Shown: piece after piece, positions 14,718-24,279 of the stretch
How positions within the stretch are numbered: position 1 is the first letter of the stretch
Layout of the letters: every line of letters starts with the position of its first letter
DNA from: Arcicella sp034519515
GTDB taxonomy: Bacteria > Bacteroidota > Bacteroidia > Cytophagales > Spirosomataceae
NCBI GenBank assembly: GCA_034519515.1
Contig: JAXHOK010000033.1
Span: 1 to 64,000, forward strand
Length of the DNA: 64,000 nucleotides
Direction: 5' to 3'
Made by a program: the position numbers and the translations under genes
The notes under the pieces: generated by a model
What the model saw: only the letters and a program-made list of their open reading frames with translations
The model's database searches: none
Told to the model about the DNA's origin: nothing

Positions 14718-15886
14718 ACTTTTGGACTTCAAATTCTCTTCCGCTTTCACTTCAATTGGGATAATTTCGTTTTTAGATTGTAAAACAAAAATCAATTTCT
14801 GCCGTGGCATTTGAGGCAGTCCAATAGTATAATTCTTTTTTGATTTTCAATTGCTGACAAACAAATTGTTCTGTCAAAGCCCCTTTAAACTCAGTGAGGA
14901 TATTATTTTTCTCTAAAAGAATTCTTGAGTCCAAATCTGCTATGGCATTCAACAAGCCAATATCAAGGAAAAATAATTTGAAAGCATCAAAATCCGCATA
15001 AGCATTGAGTGGTAAAGTGGGTTTTTCAACTCTGTTTATTTTCAAAACCAAACCCGCATCCACCAACCAATTAATGGCAGTCTCAAAATCTTTCGCCCTT
15101 CCTCCTTTTTTGATTTGACCATAAATAAATTTTCTATTTTCTTTGGCTAATTGACTTATTAAAGAATTCCAGACTAATCTTATTCTTGGTACGACTTCAT
15201 TGGGTGCGTGTTTGGCAAAGTCGTTTTCATAACCTGCCAATATTTTTTGCTGAATTGACCTAACCGTCTCTAAATCTTTATTTTCGATATAGTTTGAAAC
15301 AACCTCGGGCATACCGCCAACGAAATAATATAATCGTAAAATCTCGACCAGTTTTTCATGGAAAATAGCTATCAATTCCCAATTTTTATTTTGTAGTTGA
15401 TTCGCTAATTGCCTTTCGCCAATATTATCCAAAAACTCCATAAAATTCATGGGAAACAAAGACATGAAATCAACTTTACCAACGGGAAATGAACTATTTT
15501 TTTGATTAGAAATGCCCAAAAGAGAACCTGCTGCTACAATATGATATTCAGGAGCTTGTTCATCAGAAATATTTTAGGGCGGTTAATCCTTTGTCAGCCT
15601 CTTGAATTTCATCAAAAATTAAGAGCGTATTTTGGGGGTCAATTTTTTGTTTTACTTCGATTTCAATTACCGCAATGATTCTGTCAATGTTGAAATCGGA
15701 GGTAAAAATTGTTCGTAATCTTGCACTACTTTCAAAGTTGAGGTAAGCCATTTGTTGAAATTCTTGCTTGCCAAATTCTTTCATCAACCAAGTCTTACCC
15801 ACTTGCCTTGCCCCTTGAATAATTAGAGGTTTTCTGATTTTTGCGTTTTTCCAAGCAATTAATTCTTGAATTGCGAATCTATCCAT
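14713..15886 (-). pseudogene. DUF4143-type AAA ATPase, frameshifted and cut at its 3' end
   Basis: The N-terminal frame (15,563-15,886) has a Walker A-like GARQVGKTWLMKEF and a Walker B-like LLIFDEIQEA. A one-base loss near 15,560 shifts the frame; the continuation reads DEQAPEYHIVAAGSLLG, then GKVDFMSLFPMNFMEFLD and the DUF4143 part (YYFVGGMPEVVSNY, FFLDIGLLNAI, ALTEQFVCQQL, TAEIDF). A second one-base shift near 14,780 hides VLQSKNEIIPIEVKAEEN. The frame then runs into the Rhs repeat at about 14,717, so the last part of the gene is missing. These proteins are putative P-loop ATPases of unknown role. Confidence 0.8.
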
Positions 15887-15922
15887 ATTAATAATTTTTT
15901 GAATTGGTTAGCAATTTACATT

Positions 15923-16002
15923 TTTTCCTTTGTAAAAGTGTAGAAGTCCTACACTTTTACAAAGGAAAACTGTATTGAATCTACACTTTTGCAAAGGAAA
16001 AT
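15923..16002. repeat. Perfect 21-bp inverted repeat plus a third half-site
   Basis: TTTTCCTTTGTAAAAGTGTAG (15,923-15,943; 21 bases, given here as the arm) pairs perfectly with 15,949-15,969 across a five-base loop. A third copy of the right arm with one change lies at 15,981-16,002. It is just upstream of the DUF4143-type gene, between two divergent genes. It may be an operator or a small mobile repeat. Confidence 0.7.
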
Positions 16003-16153
16003 AGAAGTTGTCTGACATAATAAAACGACTAATCCGAGGTGCCAATGCAAGATGACGAGTGAGATAAATATGTGCAAGAAAATACTTCCAAATTGTCATT
16101 TAAAAGACAAGTTGTCAAGCATTTACCAGTTTTCTTTGTGAAAAATAAATACT

Positions 16154-16592
16154 ATGAGACTCTTCTTTTTATTGCTTTTGGGATTAATTTCTTATAAAAT
16201 TTCAGCTCAAACCACACCTGATGCCATTGTGGGCGATTGGATAACAAGCGAGCAAAATGCTACCATTCGGGTCTTCAAAAATCACGACAAATATTATGGT
16301 AAATTGCTTTGGTACGCCCCATTCAACGAAAAAGACGAAGGTAGGAAAATTGACCCTTCCGAAAATTCAAAATTTTTGAATAAAATGGTGATGAAGGATT
16401 TTGTTTTTGATAAAAGCGAATGGAATAGTGGCGAAATCAATGATTTATACAAAGGCAAAAACTACAAGGCTTTTTCTGAAATTAAACAATAAAAATCAGT
16501 TGGAAGTAACAGGCTATATTTTGTTCAGATGGCTTAGTCAAACGTTGGTTTTGAATAAAATGGAGACTACAAAGCAATTAGTCGAAAAGTGA
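16154..16592 (+). pseudogene. DUF2147 secreted protein, frameshifted
   Basis: The first frame (16,154-16,492) has a signal peptide ending ISAQ, then DAIVGDWITSEQNATIRVFK, YYGKLLWYAPFNEKD and GEINDLYKGKNYKAF, the typical DUF2147 pattern of a small exported beta-rich protein of unknown function. A frameshift near 16,470 puts the expected end (KLNNKNQLEVTGYILFRWLS, then QTLVLNKM) in another frame that stops at 16,592. A single-base change would restore a normal DUF2147 protein of about 145 residues. Confidence 0.7.
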
Positions 16593-16672
16593 AAAGCTAC
16601 TGATTTTTTTAAAAACTTTGCCTTTCCCCCAATTTTTCCCGAAATTGAAACTTCATCACAAAACCTTAAAAA

Positions 16673-19600
16673 ATGAAGTCAAATTTTATCAAAACGCTAC
16701 TAATTGGTATCGTCTCCTTGTCGCTTTTTTCTCCTTCAAAAGCACAAAAACTCAACACAGATTTGCTGAAAAACATGAAAGCCCGTGCCATTGGTCCAGC
16801 GGCGATGTCGGGCAGGATTACGGCAATTGATGCTGTCGTTGCCAATCCTGATATTATCTATGCGGGGGCGGCTTCGGGCGGGGTCTGGAAAACCGAAAAT
16901 GGAGGAACTACGTGGACTTCTATTTTTGATGAAAATCCTATTATAAACATCGGCTCAATTGCTATTCAACAGTCTAATCCATCCGTAATTTGGGTGGGAA
17001 CGGGGGAAGGGAATCCTCGAAATTCGGTAAATCTTGGCGGAGGAATTTATAAGTCATTGGACGGTGGAAAGACCTGGAAATCAATGGGTTTGGAGAAAAC
17101 CAAAAATATTCACCGAGTAATTATCGACCCCACAAATCCTAATGTAGTTTATGCTGGCGTTATCGGAAATCCCTTTGCCGACCATCCCGAAAGAGGCGTT
17201 TTCAAGACCATTGATGGCGGACAAACTTGGGAGAAAATCCTTTACACCAACGAGCGTTCGGGTGTGGGTGATATGGTGATGGATCCTTCAAATCCTAATA
17301 AATTATTCGTGGGAATGTGGGAACATCACCGTACTGGTTATGACTTCAAATCGGGCGGAAAAGGCTCTGGATTTTACATGACTTTGGACGGTGGAAAAAA
17401 CTGGATAAAACTCCAAAACAAGCCCAACGGCATTCCAGAGGGCGAATTAGGAAGGATTGGCGTTGCCATTGCCAAGTCTGACCCCAACCGTGTGTATGCC
17501 TTGATTGAGTCTTCTAAAAATGCCTTGTATCGTTCAGATGATGGGGGTTTTAAGTGGGAAAAAGTGAACGATGATGATGCCGAGGTTATCAAACGAAATC
17601 GTCCTTTTTACTTCTGGGATTTGGCGGTTGATACCAAAAACGAAAACCGTATTTACAGTATTTTTCAGATGATTTCGATGAGTGAAGATGCTGGAAAATC
17701 GTTCAAAGTGATTGTGCCTTATGAGGGCGTTCACCCCGACCACCACGCCTTTTGGATTCACCCCGAAGACCCTTCTTTTATCATCAACGGAAACGATGGC
17801 GGCGTGGCAATTTCACGAGATAGAGGTAGGAAATGGACGTTTTCGGAGACTATTCCCATCGGTCAATTCTACCACGTAAATGTGGACAATGAAATTCCGT
17901 ATAATGTTTACGGTGGATTGCAAGACAATGGTTCATGGCGTGGTCCTGCCTACACTTGGCAAGATGGAAGTATCAGAAATTGGCACTGGCAAACAATGGT
18001 TGGTGGGGATGGGTTTGACATGATGCCTGATTTGCAAGATGCCCGATTTGGTTACGGAATGTCGCAGGGAGGAAATCTGGTTAGATATGATGCTGAAACG
18101 GGGGGCAAATGTTTTTATCCGCCCAAGTACGCCCGACCTCAAAAACCCGCCTTCGTTTCAACTGGAATGCGGCTTTTGCCCTTGACCCAATTGATAAGAA
18201 AACGATTTATTACGCTTCGCAATTTATCCATAAATCAACCGACAAAGGGATGAATTGGGAAACGATTTCGCCCGATTTAACGACCGATAATAAAGTACAA
18301 CAAAAAGCAACGGACGAAACGGGCGGACTAACGATGGATGTAACCTTTGCTGAAAACCACTGTACTGTTTTGTGTATTGCCCCTTCGCCCGTGAAAGCTG
18401 GGGTAATTTGGGCGGGTACGGATGATGGAAATGTGCAGGTGAGTCAGATGGATGTGTAAAAATTGGTCGAACGTTACGCCCAAAATCAATGGATTGCCCA
18501 AAGAATCTTGGATTCCGCAAATTCGGGCTTCTACTTTCAATGCAGGTGAGGCGTTTGTGGTTGCCAATAATTACCGTCAGGGCGATATGGGAGTGTATAT
18601 TTTCCGAACCAAAGATTACGGACAGACGCGGACTCGAGTTAGTAGATGATAAAAAAGTGGTGGGTTATGCCTAAGCCGTTCAACAAGATGTGGTTGAGCC
18701 AAAATTGATTTTCGTAGGCACTGAGCAAGGACTTTGGGTAAGTGTGGACGATGGCGTAAATTTCACCCAATGGAAAGCAGGTTTTCCGCCCGTTTCAACG
18801 ATGGATTTAGCCATTCAAGAACGGGAAGCCGATTTGGTAGTTGGGACTTTCGGAAGGGCGATTTATATCTTAGACAACATTCGTCCGCTCAGACAAATTG
18901 CAGCTACGAATGGGCAGATTTTGGACAAAAAATTAGCTTCTTTTGACAATACAACGGGATATTTAGCCAATTATAGAGATGCCGCAGGAGCAGGTTTTGC
19001 GGGCGATGGCAACTATTCGGGAGAAAATCGAAAGAAAGGTTTTAAGTTGAATTATTTTTATAACCCTCCGAAAAAAGATACTAATACGAAGAATCCAGTA
19101 GCTAAAATTGATGCTAAAAGTAAAGCAGAAAACAAAGTTACGGAGGTGAAAAAAGATACTACTAAAAAGGCTACGATAAAATATGATACGGTTTATGTAA
19201 AAATTTATAATTCCGAAAAATAAACTTATTCGTAGCCTGCAACACAAGCCTGATTCAACTGGTTATCAGTCGTTTAACTGGAATATGACATGAGAAAGGT
19301 GTTCGTTTTCCATGTTGACCAAAGCCCAAGAAAAATGCGGCTGATGGCAATGGGATTGAGGTTTTGGCAGGGAAATATAAAGCAGTTTTTCAATGTGGCG
19401 ATGCCAAAGATTCAACCATGATTGAAATCAAAGACGACCCTCGTGTACCGATTGCGAGAGAAGTAAAAATGGCTCAACGGGCATTGTATTCACGTATGGA
19501 AAAGTCAATTACGCAACTCACCGAAGCGACTGACCGTTTGACCGAAGCCGAGGATGTGGCAAAATCTATTCAGAGTCAAGTAAAAGATAAAGAAGGAAAA

Positions 19601-19946
19601 GAATTTGAGGATTTGGGAAAAGCCAGCAAGACGATCCAAGATTCAATCAAGGTAAAAAGAGAGATAATTACGGGCAGAAAGTTTGAAAAACAAGGCTACG
19701 GGCAGACCTTACCAAGTTACGCCACAGGGCAAGATTTTTGAAGCCATGAATTATATCAATTCCAAGCAAATCACCCCCACCAAAGCCGATGAAAATTTGG
19801 TGGAACAACTGGAAACTCTAACAAAAGAATCCATCGAAAAAGTCAATAAATTCTTTGCGAATAACTGGCTTGAATACCGCAAAAAAGTGGAATCAACGCC
19901 CTTGAAAACTTTTAAGGATTATATGCCGATTGGGGAGGGGAAGTAG
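16673..19946 (+). pseudogene. Secreted BNR/VPS10-like repeat protein, many frameshifts
   Basis: The first 527 codons (16,673-18,253) are mostly good: a signal peptide (LFSPSKAQ), AIGPAAMSGRITAIDAVVAN, and repeated Asp-box motifs such as SLDGGKTW, TIDGGQTW, TLDGGKNW and SDDGGFKW, forming a beta-propeller like sortilin/VPS10 proteins. From about 18,110 the protein must be followed through at least five frames (18,109-18,459; 18,452-18,649; 18,690-19,223; 19,364-19,741; 19,683-19,946). These hold TKDYGQTRT, DLVVGTFGRAIYILDNIRPL and a C-terminal helical part. An intact version would be about 1,070 residues. In this phylum such proteins are annotated as glycosyl hydrolase-like, without a proven reaction. 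Confidence 0.75.
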
Positions 19947-19965
19947 GGTTTTTGAATTGAATTTT

Positions 19966-20009
19966 ATACTCATGTTTGATGTCTTTATGAAGGCATTAAA
20001 CATGAGTAT
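19966..20009. terminator. Hairpin between convergent genes
   Basis: ATACTCATGTTTGATG and GCATTAAACATGAGTAT form a 16-17 bp stem with one G-T pair and an 11-base loop. It lies between the BNR gene and the convergent MFS gene. No strong T-run follows, so terminator function is likely but not certain. Confidence 0.5.
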
Positions 20010-20095
20010 TTTATAAGTGCTTTCAAAAGCAAAATCTGCGAAAAATCTCGCGTTGCCGAAGGTATTCATGTCATCAGCGTGCCATTCTTTACAAC

Positions 20096-21343
20096 CTACT
20101 CTACATAATCCAAATCCTTAGAAAAACTTTCTTCCAGTTGTGAAGTTGCCCAAAGTGCTAATCCAAAGCAAATTATGCCCACAATCAAGGCAGATTGCAA
20201 CAAGCCAAACAAAGGAATCAAGGCTTTGAAACCAATGGTGATTGGAATTAATGCCCCCCGCACGAAATTGGGAACGGTCGTAGTTACAGTAGCTCGAATA
20301 TTTGTGCCAAATTGTTCGGAAGACATCGTAATAAAAACTGCCCAATAACCGCCAAAAAAGCCCAAAATTAAACAAAGAATATAGAAATTATCGGCAGAAA
20401 TCCCGTTGGCATTCAAATAGATAATGGTAAAAATAGCTGCTAATCCGATAAAAATGTAAATGGTTTTCTTTCTACTTTTCAGTGATTGACTCAAAACGCC
20501 ACTCAAAAAATCGCCCAAAGAAAGCCCTGCGTAACAAAACATAATCGTTTTTCCGCCCTTAATTTCGCCTTGAATATTGAGAACTTTACTCATTTCGGGA
20601 GCCGCCAAAACCAAAATGCCGACAACATACCAAACGGGTAGTCCCATCAGAATGCAATAAAAATATTTTGTAAAACGCTGATTATCAGTAAATAAACTAA
20701 AAATATTGCCTTTCTGAACGTGTGCATCAACATTTTGAAACATGGCAGATTCAAATGTGCCAAATCTTAAAATCAAGAGAAATAAACCCATACCGCCACC
20801 GATGAAATAACAAGTTCGCCACCATTCGGGGTCTTGGCTTGCACCTCCGACGAGTGCCGCCGTTACTGCACCCAAGGCACCCGTACCCGCAATGAGCAAT
20901 GCCCCGATGCCCCGTTTATCTTTGGGTAATGTCTCATTCACGAGCGTAATACCCGCCCCCAACTCGCCCGCAAGCCCAATACCCGCAATAAAACGCAGGA
21001 TTCCGTATTGTGTGAGGGCATCCATAAAAGCGGTATTTTGAACCAAACCATTCAAGGCATTGGCGGAAGAATACAGCAAAATTGACCCAAAAAGAACCGA
21101 TTTTCTGCCTTTTTTATCACCCCAAACGCCCCACAAAATTCCACCAATCAACATTCCAGCCATCTGAATATTGAACAAAGAAAGTCCGAATGAAAGTTGT
21201 TGGGCGGCATCGAAACCTAAACTGGCAAGGCTCGGATTGCGGACGACGCCAAACAAAATGAGGTCATATACATCCACATAATAGCCCAAAGCGGCTACGG
21301 CAATGAGGATTTTGGCATTTTTTGAAATAGTGGTTTCAGACAT
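20096..21343 (-). CDS. MFS transporter (metabolite:H+ symporter type)
   Basis: This is a 415-residue integral membrane protein with about 12 hydrophobic segments. Family marks include GYYVDVYDLILFGVV at the start of helix 1, GGILWGVWGDKKGRKSVLFG (the loop 2-3 motif with GDKKGRK) and RFIAGIGLAGELGAG, common to the sugar and organic-acid porter branch. The substrate cannot be told. It stands alone on the minus strand. The frame is intact, unlike the genes to its left. Confidence 0.8.
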   Translation of the reverse strand: MSETTISKNAKILIAVAALGYYVDVYDLILFGVVRNPSLASLGFDAAQQLSFGLSLFNIQMAGMLIGGILWGVWGDKKGRKSVLFGSILLYSSANALNGLVQNTAFMDALTQYGILRFIAGIGLAGELGAGITLVNETLPKDKRGIGALLIAGTGALGAVTAALVGGASQDPEWWRTCYFIGGGMGLFLLILRFGTFESAMFQNVDAHVQKGNIFSLFTDNQRFTKYFYCILMGLPVWYVVGILVLAAPEMSKVLNIQGEIKGGKTIMFCYAGLSLGDFLSGVLSQSLKSRKKTIYIFIGLAAIFTIIYLNANGISADNFYILCLILGFFGGYWAVFITMSSEQFGTNIRATVTTTVPNFVRGALIPITIGFKALIPLFGLLQSALIVGIICFGLALWATSQLEESFSKDLDYVE

Positions 21344-21412
21344 TTTGATAAATTTTGGGTAAACAGGAAAAGAGAGAACGGGGAACGGATTTTCATTACC
21401 CGTTCCTGCCCT

Positions 21413-21519
21413 GCCCCGTGGCTGGTGTCCTCACCAGTCCACATACCACATAAGCGGAAGCTCAAACTCCAATTTGCCTACGCTTATGTGGACTGGTGAG
21501 GACACCAGCCACGGGGCAA
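21413..21519. repeat. 34-bp perfect inverted repeat, GC-rich
   Basis: The left arm 21,413-21,446 starts TGCCCCGTGGCTGGTGTCCT and is matched exactly by 21,486-21,519. A second, inner pairing CCACATAAGCG / CGCTTATGTGG overlaps the arm ends, so two folds are possible. It is far richer in G+C than its surroundings and looks like an inserted or dispersed palindrome. Confidence 0.75.
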
Positions 21520-21852
21520 GGGGTTTTCATTCCCCGTTTTTCTCTTTTCAATAAAGTCGCAATTTATAAATTTTACCCGATAAAATAGAAACCTTTTTAG
21601 TGAACAGGCAATAAAACGGTTGTGCAGAATAAACACAAAACGATGAAATTTTTCCGTTTTTACTTATCTTTATGACTGAAAATTTCCTTTGAGAAAATTG
21701 TAAATCAAAGATGTATTGTGTTCAAGTCCCACAGGGACGTTATTTAAAAACTTGGGACTTAACGGAATGCCGTCCAGTCCAAGCTAACAAGTGGTGTCCC
21801 GTTGAGACAAATTATACCGTACTTTTAAAATTACAATTCACTTTGAAATCTC
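21520..21852. other. Gene-free stretch with short repeat remains
   Basis: No gene is seen on either strand. At 21,725-21,800 the sequence has AAGTCCCACAGGGACG, TTGGGACTTAACGG and GTGTCCCGTTGAGACA, which look like worn copies of a short GGGAC-type dispersed repeat. The end of the stretch should hold the promoter of the AraC-type gene. Confidence 0.4.
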
Positions 21853-22941
21853 ATGCAAATCACACTTAATTTTACAGTTTTACTGCTCGGAATTATCATT
21901 TCATCTTCGTTTTTTGCTACGGGTTTATTATGGTTTTCTTCGCAAAATAAACAATCAAATCGCTTTTTGGCTCTCTTGATTTTTACAATTACCCTTTGGC
22001 TGATAGACCATTTTCTGAGAATTGCAGACATTTATGGACAAAATGCTAATCTATATTTTCTCCCAATATTCTATTCTTTTGCCTTTGGACCACTGATTTA
22101 TTTTTATGTCAAAAGCCTTGTAAATCAATTGTTTATCTTTCAGAAAAAAGATTTTTTACATTTTATTCCCGTAGTTTTTCAGGCTGGTTTGTATCTGTTT
22201 TTAACCACAAAAAATTATGATTTCAAGAACTGGTACTGGATGAACGTACATCAGTTTATTACCTACAAGATTGAATTTGATGGCACTTTTATTTCGATGC
22301 TGATTTACTTGGTTTTATCCATTCAGATGCTCAAAAACTATCAAATTTATGTGGTGAATAATTTTTCGGAAACCTCTAAAATTCGCCTAAATTGGCTTAA
22401 AATTATCTTGATTATTCTGGTCGTTTTATGCGTACAATGGTTGATAGAAATCATTTTGCGAGATTTCTTTAATCTTTATTTCAACTATGATTATTCGGTT
22501 CAGATTTTGGGAATTATGGCTTTGACGCTTGCCATTGGAGGTATCAGACAAGCAAATTTATCGGAGGTAAATTTTGAAGAAGAAATTGCACAAAAGTCTC
22601 ACATTCAGGTAGATAACCAAGTTTTGCAACAAATAAAATTAGGTATGGATAGTCGGAAATTATACTTAAATCCTACTTTGACCTTAGCCGAATTTGCCAG
22701 AGAATTGAAACTAAATCCGAAAACTATTTCACAACAAATCAACACAGGATTAGGCAAATCTTTCAACGATTTTGTGAACGAATATCGAGTGGAAGAAGTA
22801 AAACTACGCCTCAACTCACCCGACCTCGAACGCCTAACTATTTTGGGAATTGCTTATGAGTCAGGCTTCAATTCCAAAACTACTTTCAATCGAATTTTTA
22901 AAGATTTTACAGGTCTTGCTCCAAGAGATTTTTTGAAATAA
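21853..22941 (+). CDS. AraC-type regulator with N-terminal membrane domain
   Basis: This is a 362-residue protein. The first 235 residues contain about seven hydrophobic segments, a 7TM-like sensor arrangement common in this phylum. The C-terminus holds an AraC/XylS double helix-turn-helix: LTLAEFARELKLNPKTISQQ (first helix-turn-helix), FNDFVNEYRVEEVKLRL, and LTILGIAYESGFNSKTTFNR with FKDFTGLAPRDF (second). It probably senses a signal at the membrane and binds DNA. The YceI and secreted-protein genes that follow in the same direction are possible targets. Confidence 0.85.
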   Translation: MQITLNFTVLLLGIIISSSFFATGLLWFSSQNKQSNRFLALLIFTITLWLIDHFLRIADIYGQNANLYFLPIFYSFAFGPLIYFYVKSLVNQLFIFQKKDFLHFIPVVFQAGLYLFLTTKNYDFKNWYWMNVHQFITYKIEFDGTFISMLIYLVLSIQMLKNYQIYVVNNFSETSKIRLNWLKIILIILVVLCVQWLIEIILRDFFNLYFNYDYSVQILGIMALTLAIGGIRQANLSEVNFEEEIAQKSHIQVDNQVLQQIKLGMDSRKLYLNPTLTLAEFARELKLNPKTISQQINTGLGKSFNDFVNEYRVEEVKLRLNSPDLERLTILGIAYESGFNSKTTFNRIFKDFTGLAPRDFLK

Positions 22942-22944
22942 AAT

Positions 22945-22966
22945 GTCCCAAATCAGGTTTTGGGAC
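22945..22966. terminator. Short hairpin after the AraC-type gene
   Basis: GTCCCAAA and TTTGGGAC pair across a six-base loop, starting three bases after the stop codon. There is no long T-run, so it is a weak terminator candidate or part of a small palindrome. Confidence 0.4.
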
Positions 22967-23043
22967 GTGCCAAATCCTACTTTGGGGCGTTTACACCCAT
23001 TTTTTTCTTCAATTTTGTGTCGTTCATTTAAAAACATAACGAC

Positions 23044-23559
23044 ATGAAAAAGCTCATCATTCTTTTATCCATTTTATCTTTTACGTTTTCGCTATTCGCC
23101 CAAAAAGCCTGGACAGACCACACTCGAATCTTACCAGATACGCTCAGAAAAGTACCCGTAGGCATCACGATTTACCATAATCCCAACCCCAATTATCCCG
23201 TTTTGAACGATAGTAATGGTGAATTTAGCGGTAAATACGTCTGGAAACATAGCACTTTTGTTCGTTCAGAAACAGAAGATTTGGAAGTGATTGGGGCGGG
23301 AAGTTTTATCTGGTATTCTGAGCAAGGCTGGTTTACAAATGTGCAGTATGATAAAACAGAATTTACAGAAAAGTTCAACTGTAAAGATGGCATTTTGAGA
23401 AAAGGTAAAACCTATATTTTCAAGAGAAACTACCGCTTTGGCGATGATTTGTATGGTGGTGATGCTCTTTGGTTTGTATTGGCAAGAGATAAAAATGGAA
23501 AAATTTATAAGGGCATTGGACTAATCGAAACAGAAGGGGAATTGGAGTACAAAAAGTAA
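23044..23559 (+). CDS. Secreted protein of unknown function
   Basis: This is a 171-residue protein with a signal peptide (MKKLIILLSILSFTFSLFAQ). The mature part is rich in Trp, Tyr and Lys and looks beta-rich (YVWKHSTFVRSETEDLEVIG, FIWYSEQGWFTNVQYDKTEF). No conserved catalytic motif and no family that I recognise. It lies 47 bases before the YceI gene on the same strand and may share its transcript. Confidence 0.65.
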   Translation: MKKLIILLSILSFTFSLFAQKAWTDHTRILPDTLRKVPVGITIYHNPNPNYPVLNDSNGEFSGKYVWKHSTFVRSETEDLEVIGAGSFIWYSEQGWFTNVQYDKTEFTEKFNCKDGILRKGKTYIFKRNYRFGDDLYGGDALWFVLARDKNGKIYKGIGLIETEGELEYKK

Positions 23560-23605
23560 TAGTCAAAGGAAGGCTTCCCTAAATAACATTAAAAACAATA
23601 AAACA

Positions 23606-24169
23606 ATGAAAAATATATTCGTAATATTTATCGTAATTATCTCATTATCAATCAATTCAAACGCACAATTGGTGTTTAAGGCTAACCTCAATAAGAGTAA
23701 ATTTTCGTGGACAGGTTATGCCGCTGTGGGTGATTACGCACCCACTGGCACAATACAACTAAGTGCAGGAAGTATAAATTTTGACGGTAAAAATATCTCA
23801 AAAGGTATCTTTGAATTTGATATGAAATCCATTACCCACGAAAATAAAGACCTGATGAACCACCTCAAAAATGAAGATTTCTTTGACGTAAATAAATACC
23901 CCAAAGCGACATTTATTTTAGAGAAAATCACGAATAATAAAGCCATTGGTTTACTGAAAATAAAGGGAATCCAGAAAAGAATTTCTTTTCCTATTTCGAT
24001 AAAAAAATCAGAAAATGAGGTTCAGATTCAAGCTGTTTTTAGTGTGAACAGAACTGATTTTGGTATAAAATATAACTCAACCAACTTCTTTTCAAACCTT
24101 GGTGATTATGCAATAAAGGATAATTTTGAGTTTCGATTAGATTTATCAATGGACAAGATGATAAAGTAA
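23606..24169 (+). CDS. YceI-family lipid-binding protein
   Basis: This 187-residue protein has a signal peptide ending SNAQ and the YceI lipocalin-like pattern: SKFSWTGYAAVGDYAPTGTI, FEFDMKSITHENKDLMNHLK, EDFFDVNKYPKATF and LKIKGIQKRISFPI, then a strand with FSVNRTDFGIKYNS. YceI proteins are periplasmic and bind isoprenoid-type lipids; their cell role is poorly known. Length is normal for the family and the frame is intact. Confidence 0.9.
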   Translation: MKNIFVIFIVIISLSINSNAQLVFKANLNKSKFSWTGYAAVGDYAPTGTIQLSAGSINFDGKNISKGIFEFDMKSITHENKDLMNHLKNEDFFDVNKYPKATFILEKITNNKAIGLLKIKGIQKRISFPISIKKSENEVQIQAVFSVNRTDFGIKYNSTNFFSNLGDYAIKDNFEFRLDLSMDKMIK

Positions 24170-24279
24170 TTTTTTTCTTTGAGATTGATTATCTTTACGA
24201 CTTAAAAGCCCATATTGAAAGGGTAAAGATTTTTTAACATCATAATAACCTTCTGGAATCGGAGGAAAAATATTCAAAA

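Noticed and set aside
1..14720. Invertible (phase-variable) Rhs tips switched by a recombinase
   Set aside because: All cores, tips and hairpins point the same way, and no site-specific invertase is present; the only recombinase found is the IS110 transposase.
18224..18567. Overlapping minus-strand open frames in the BNR gene
   Set aside because: They are shadows of the + strand coding sequence, which shows clear Asp-box repeats in the surrounding frames.
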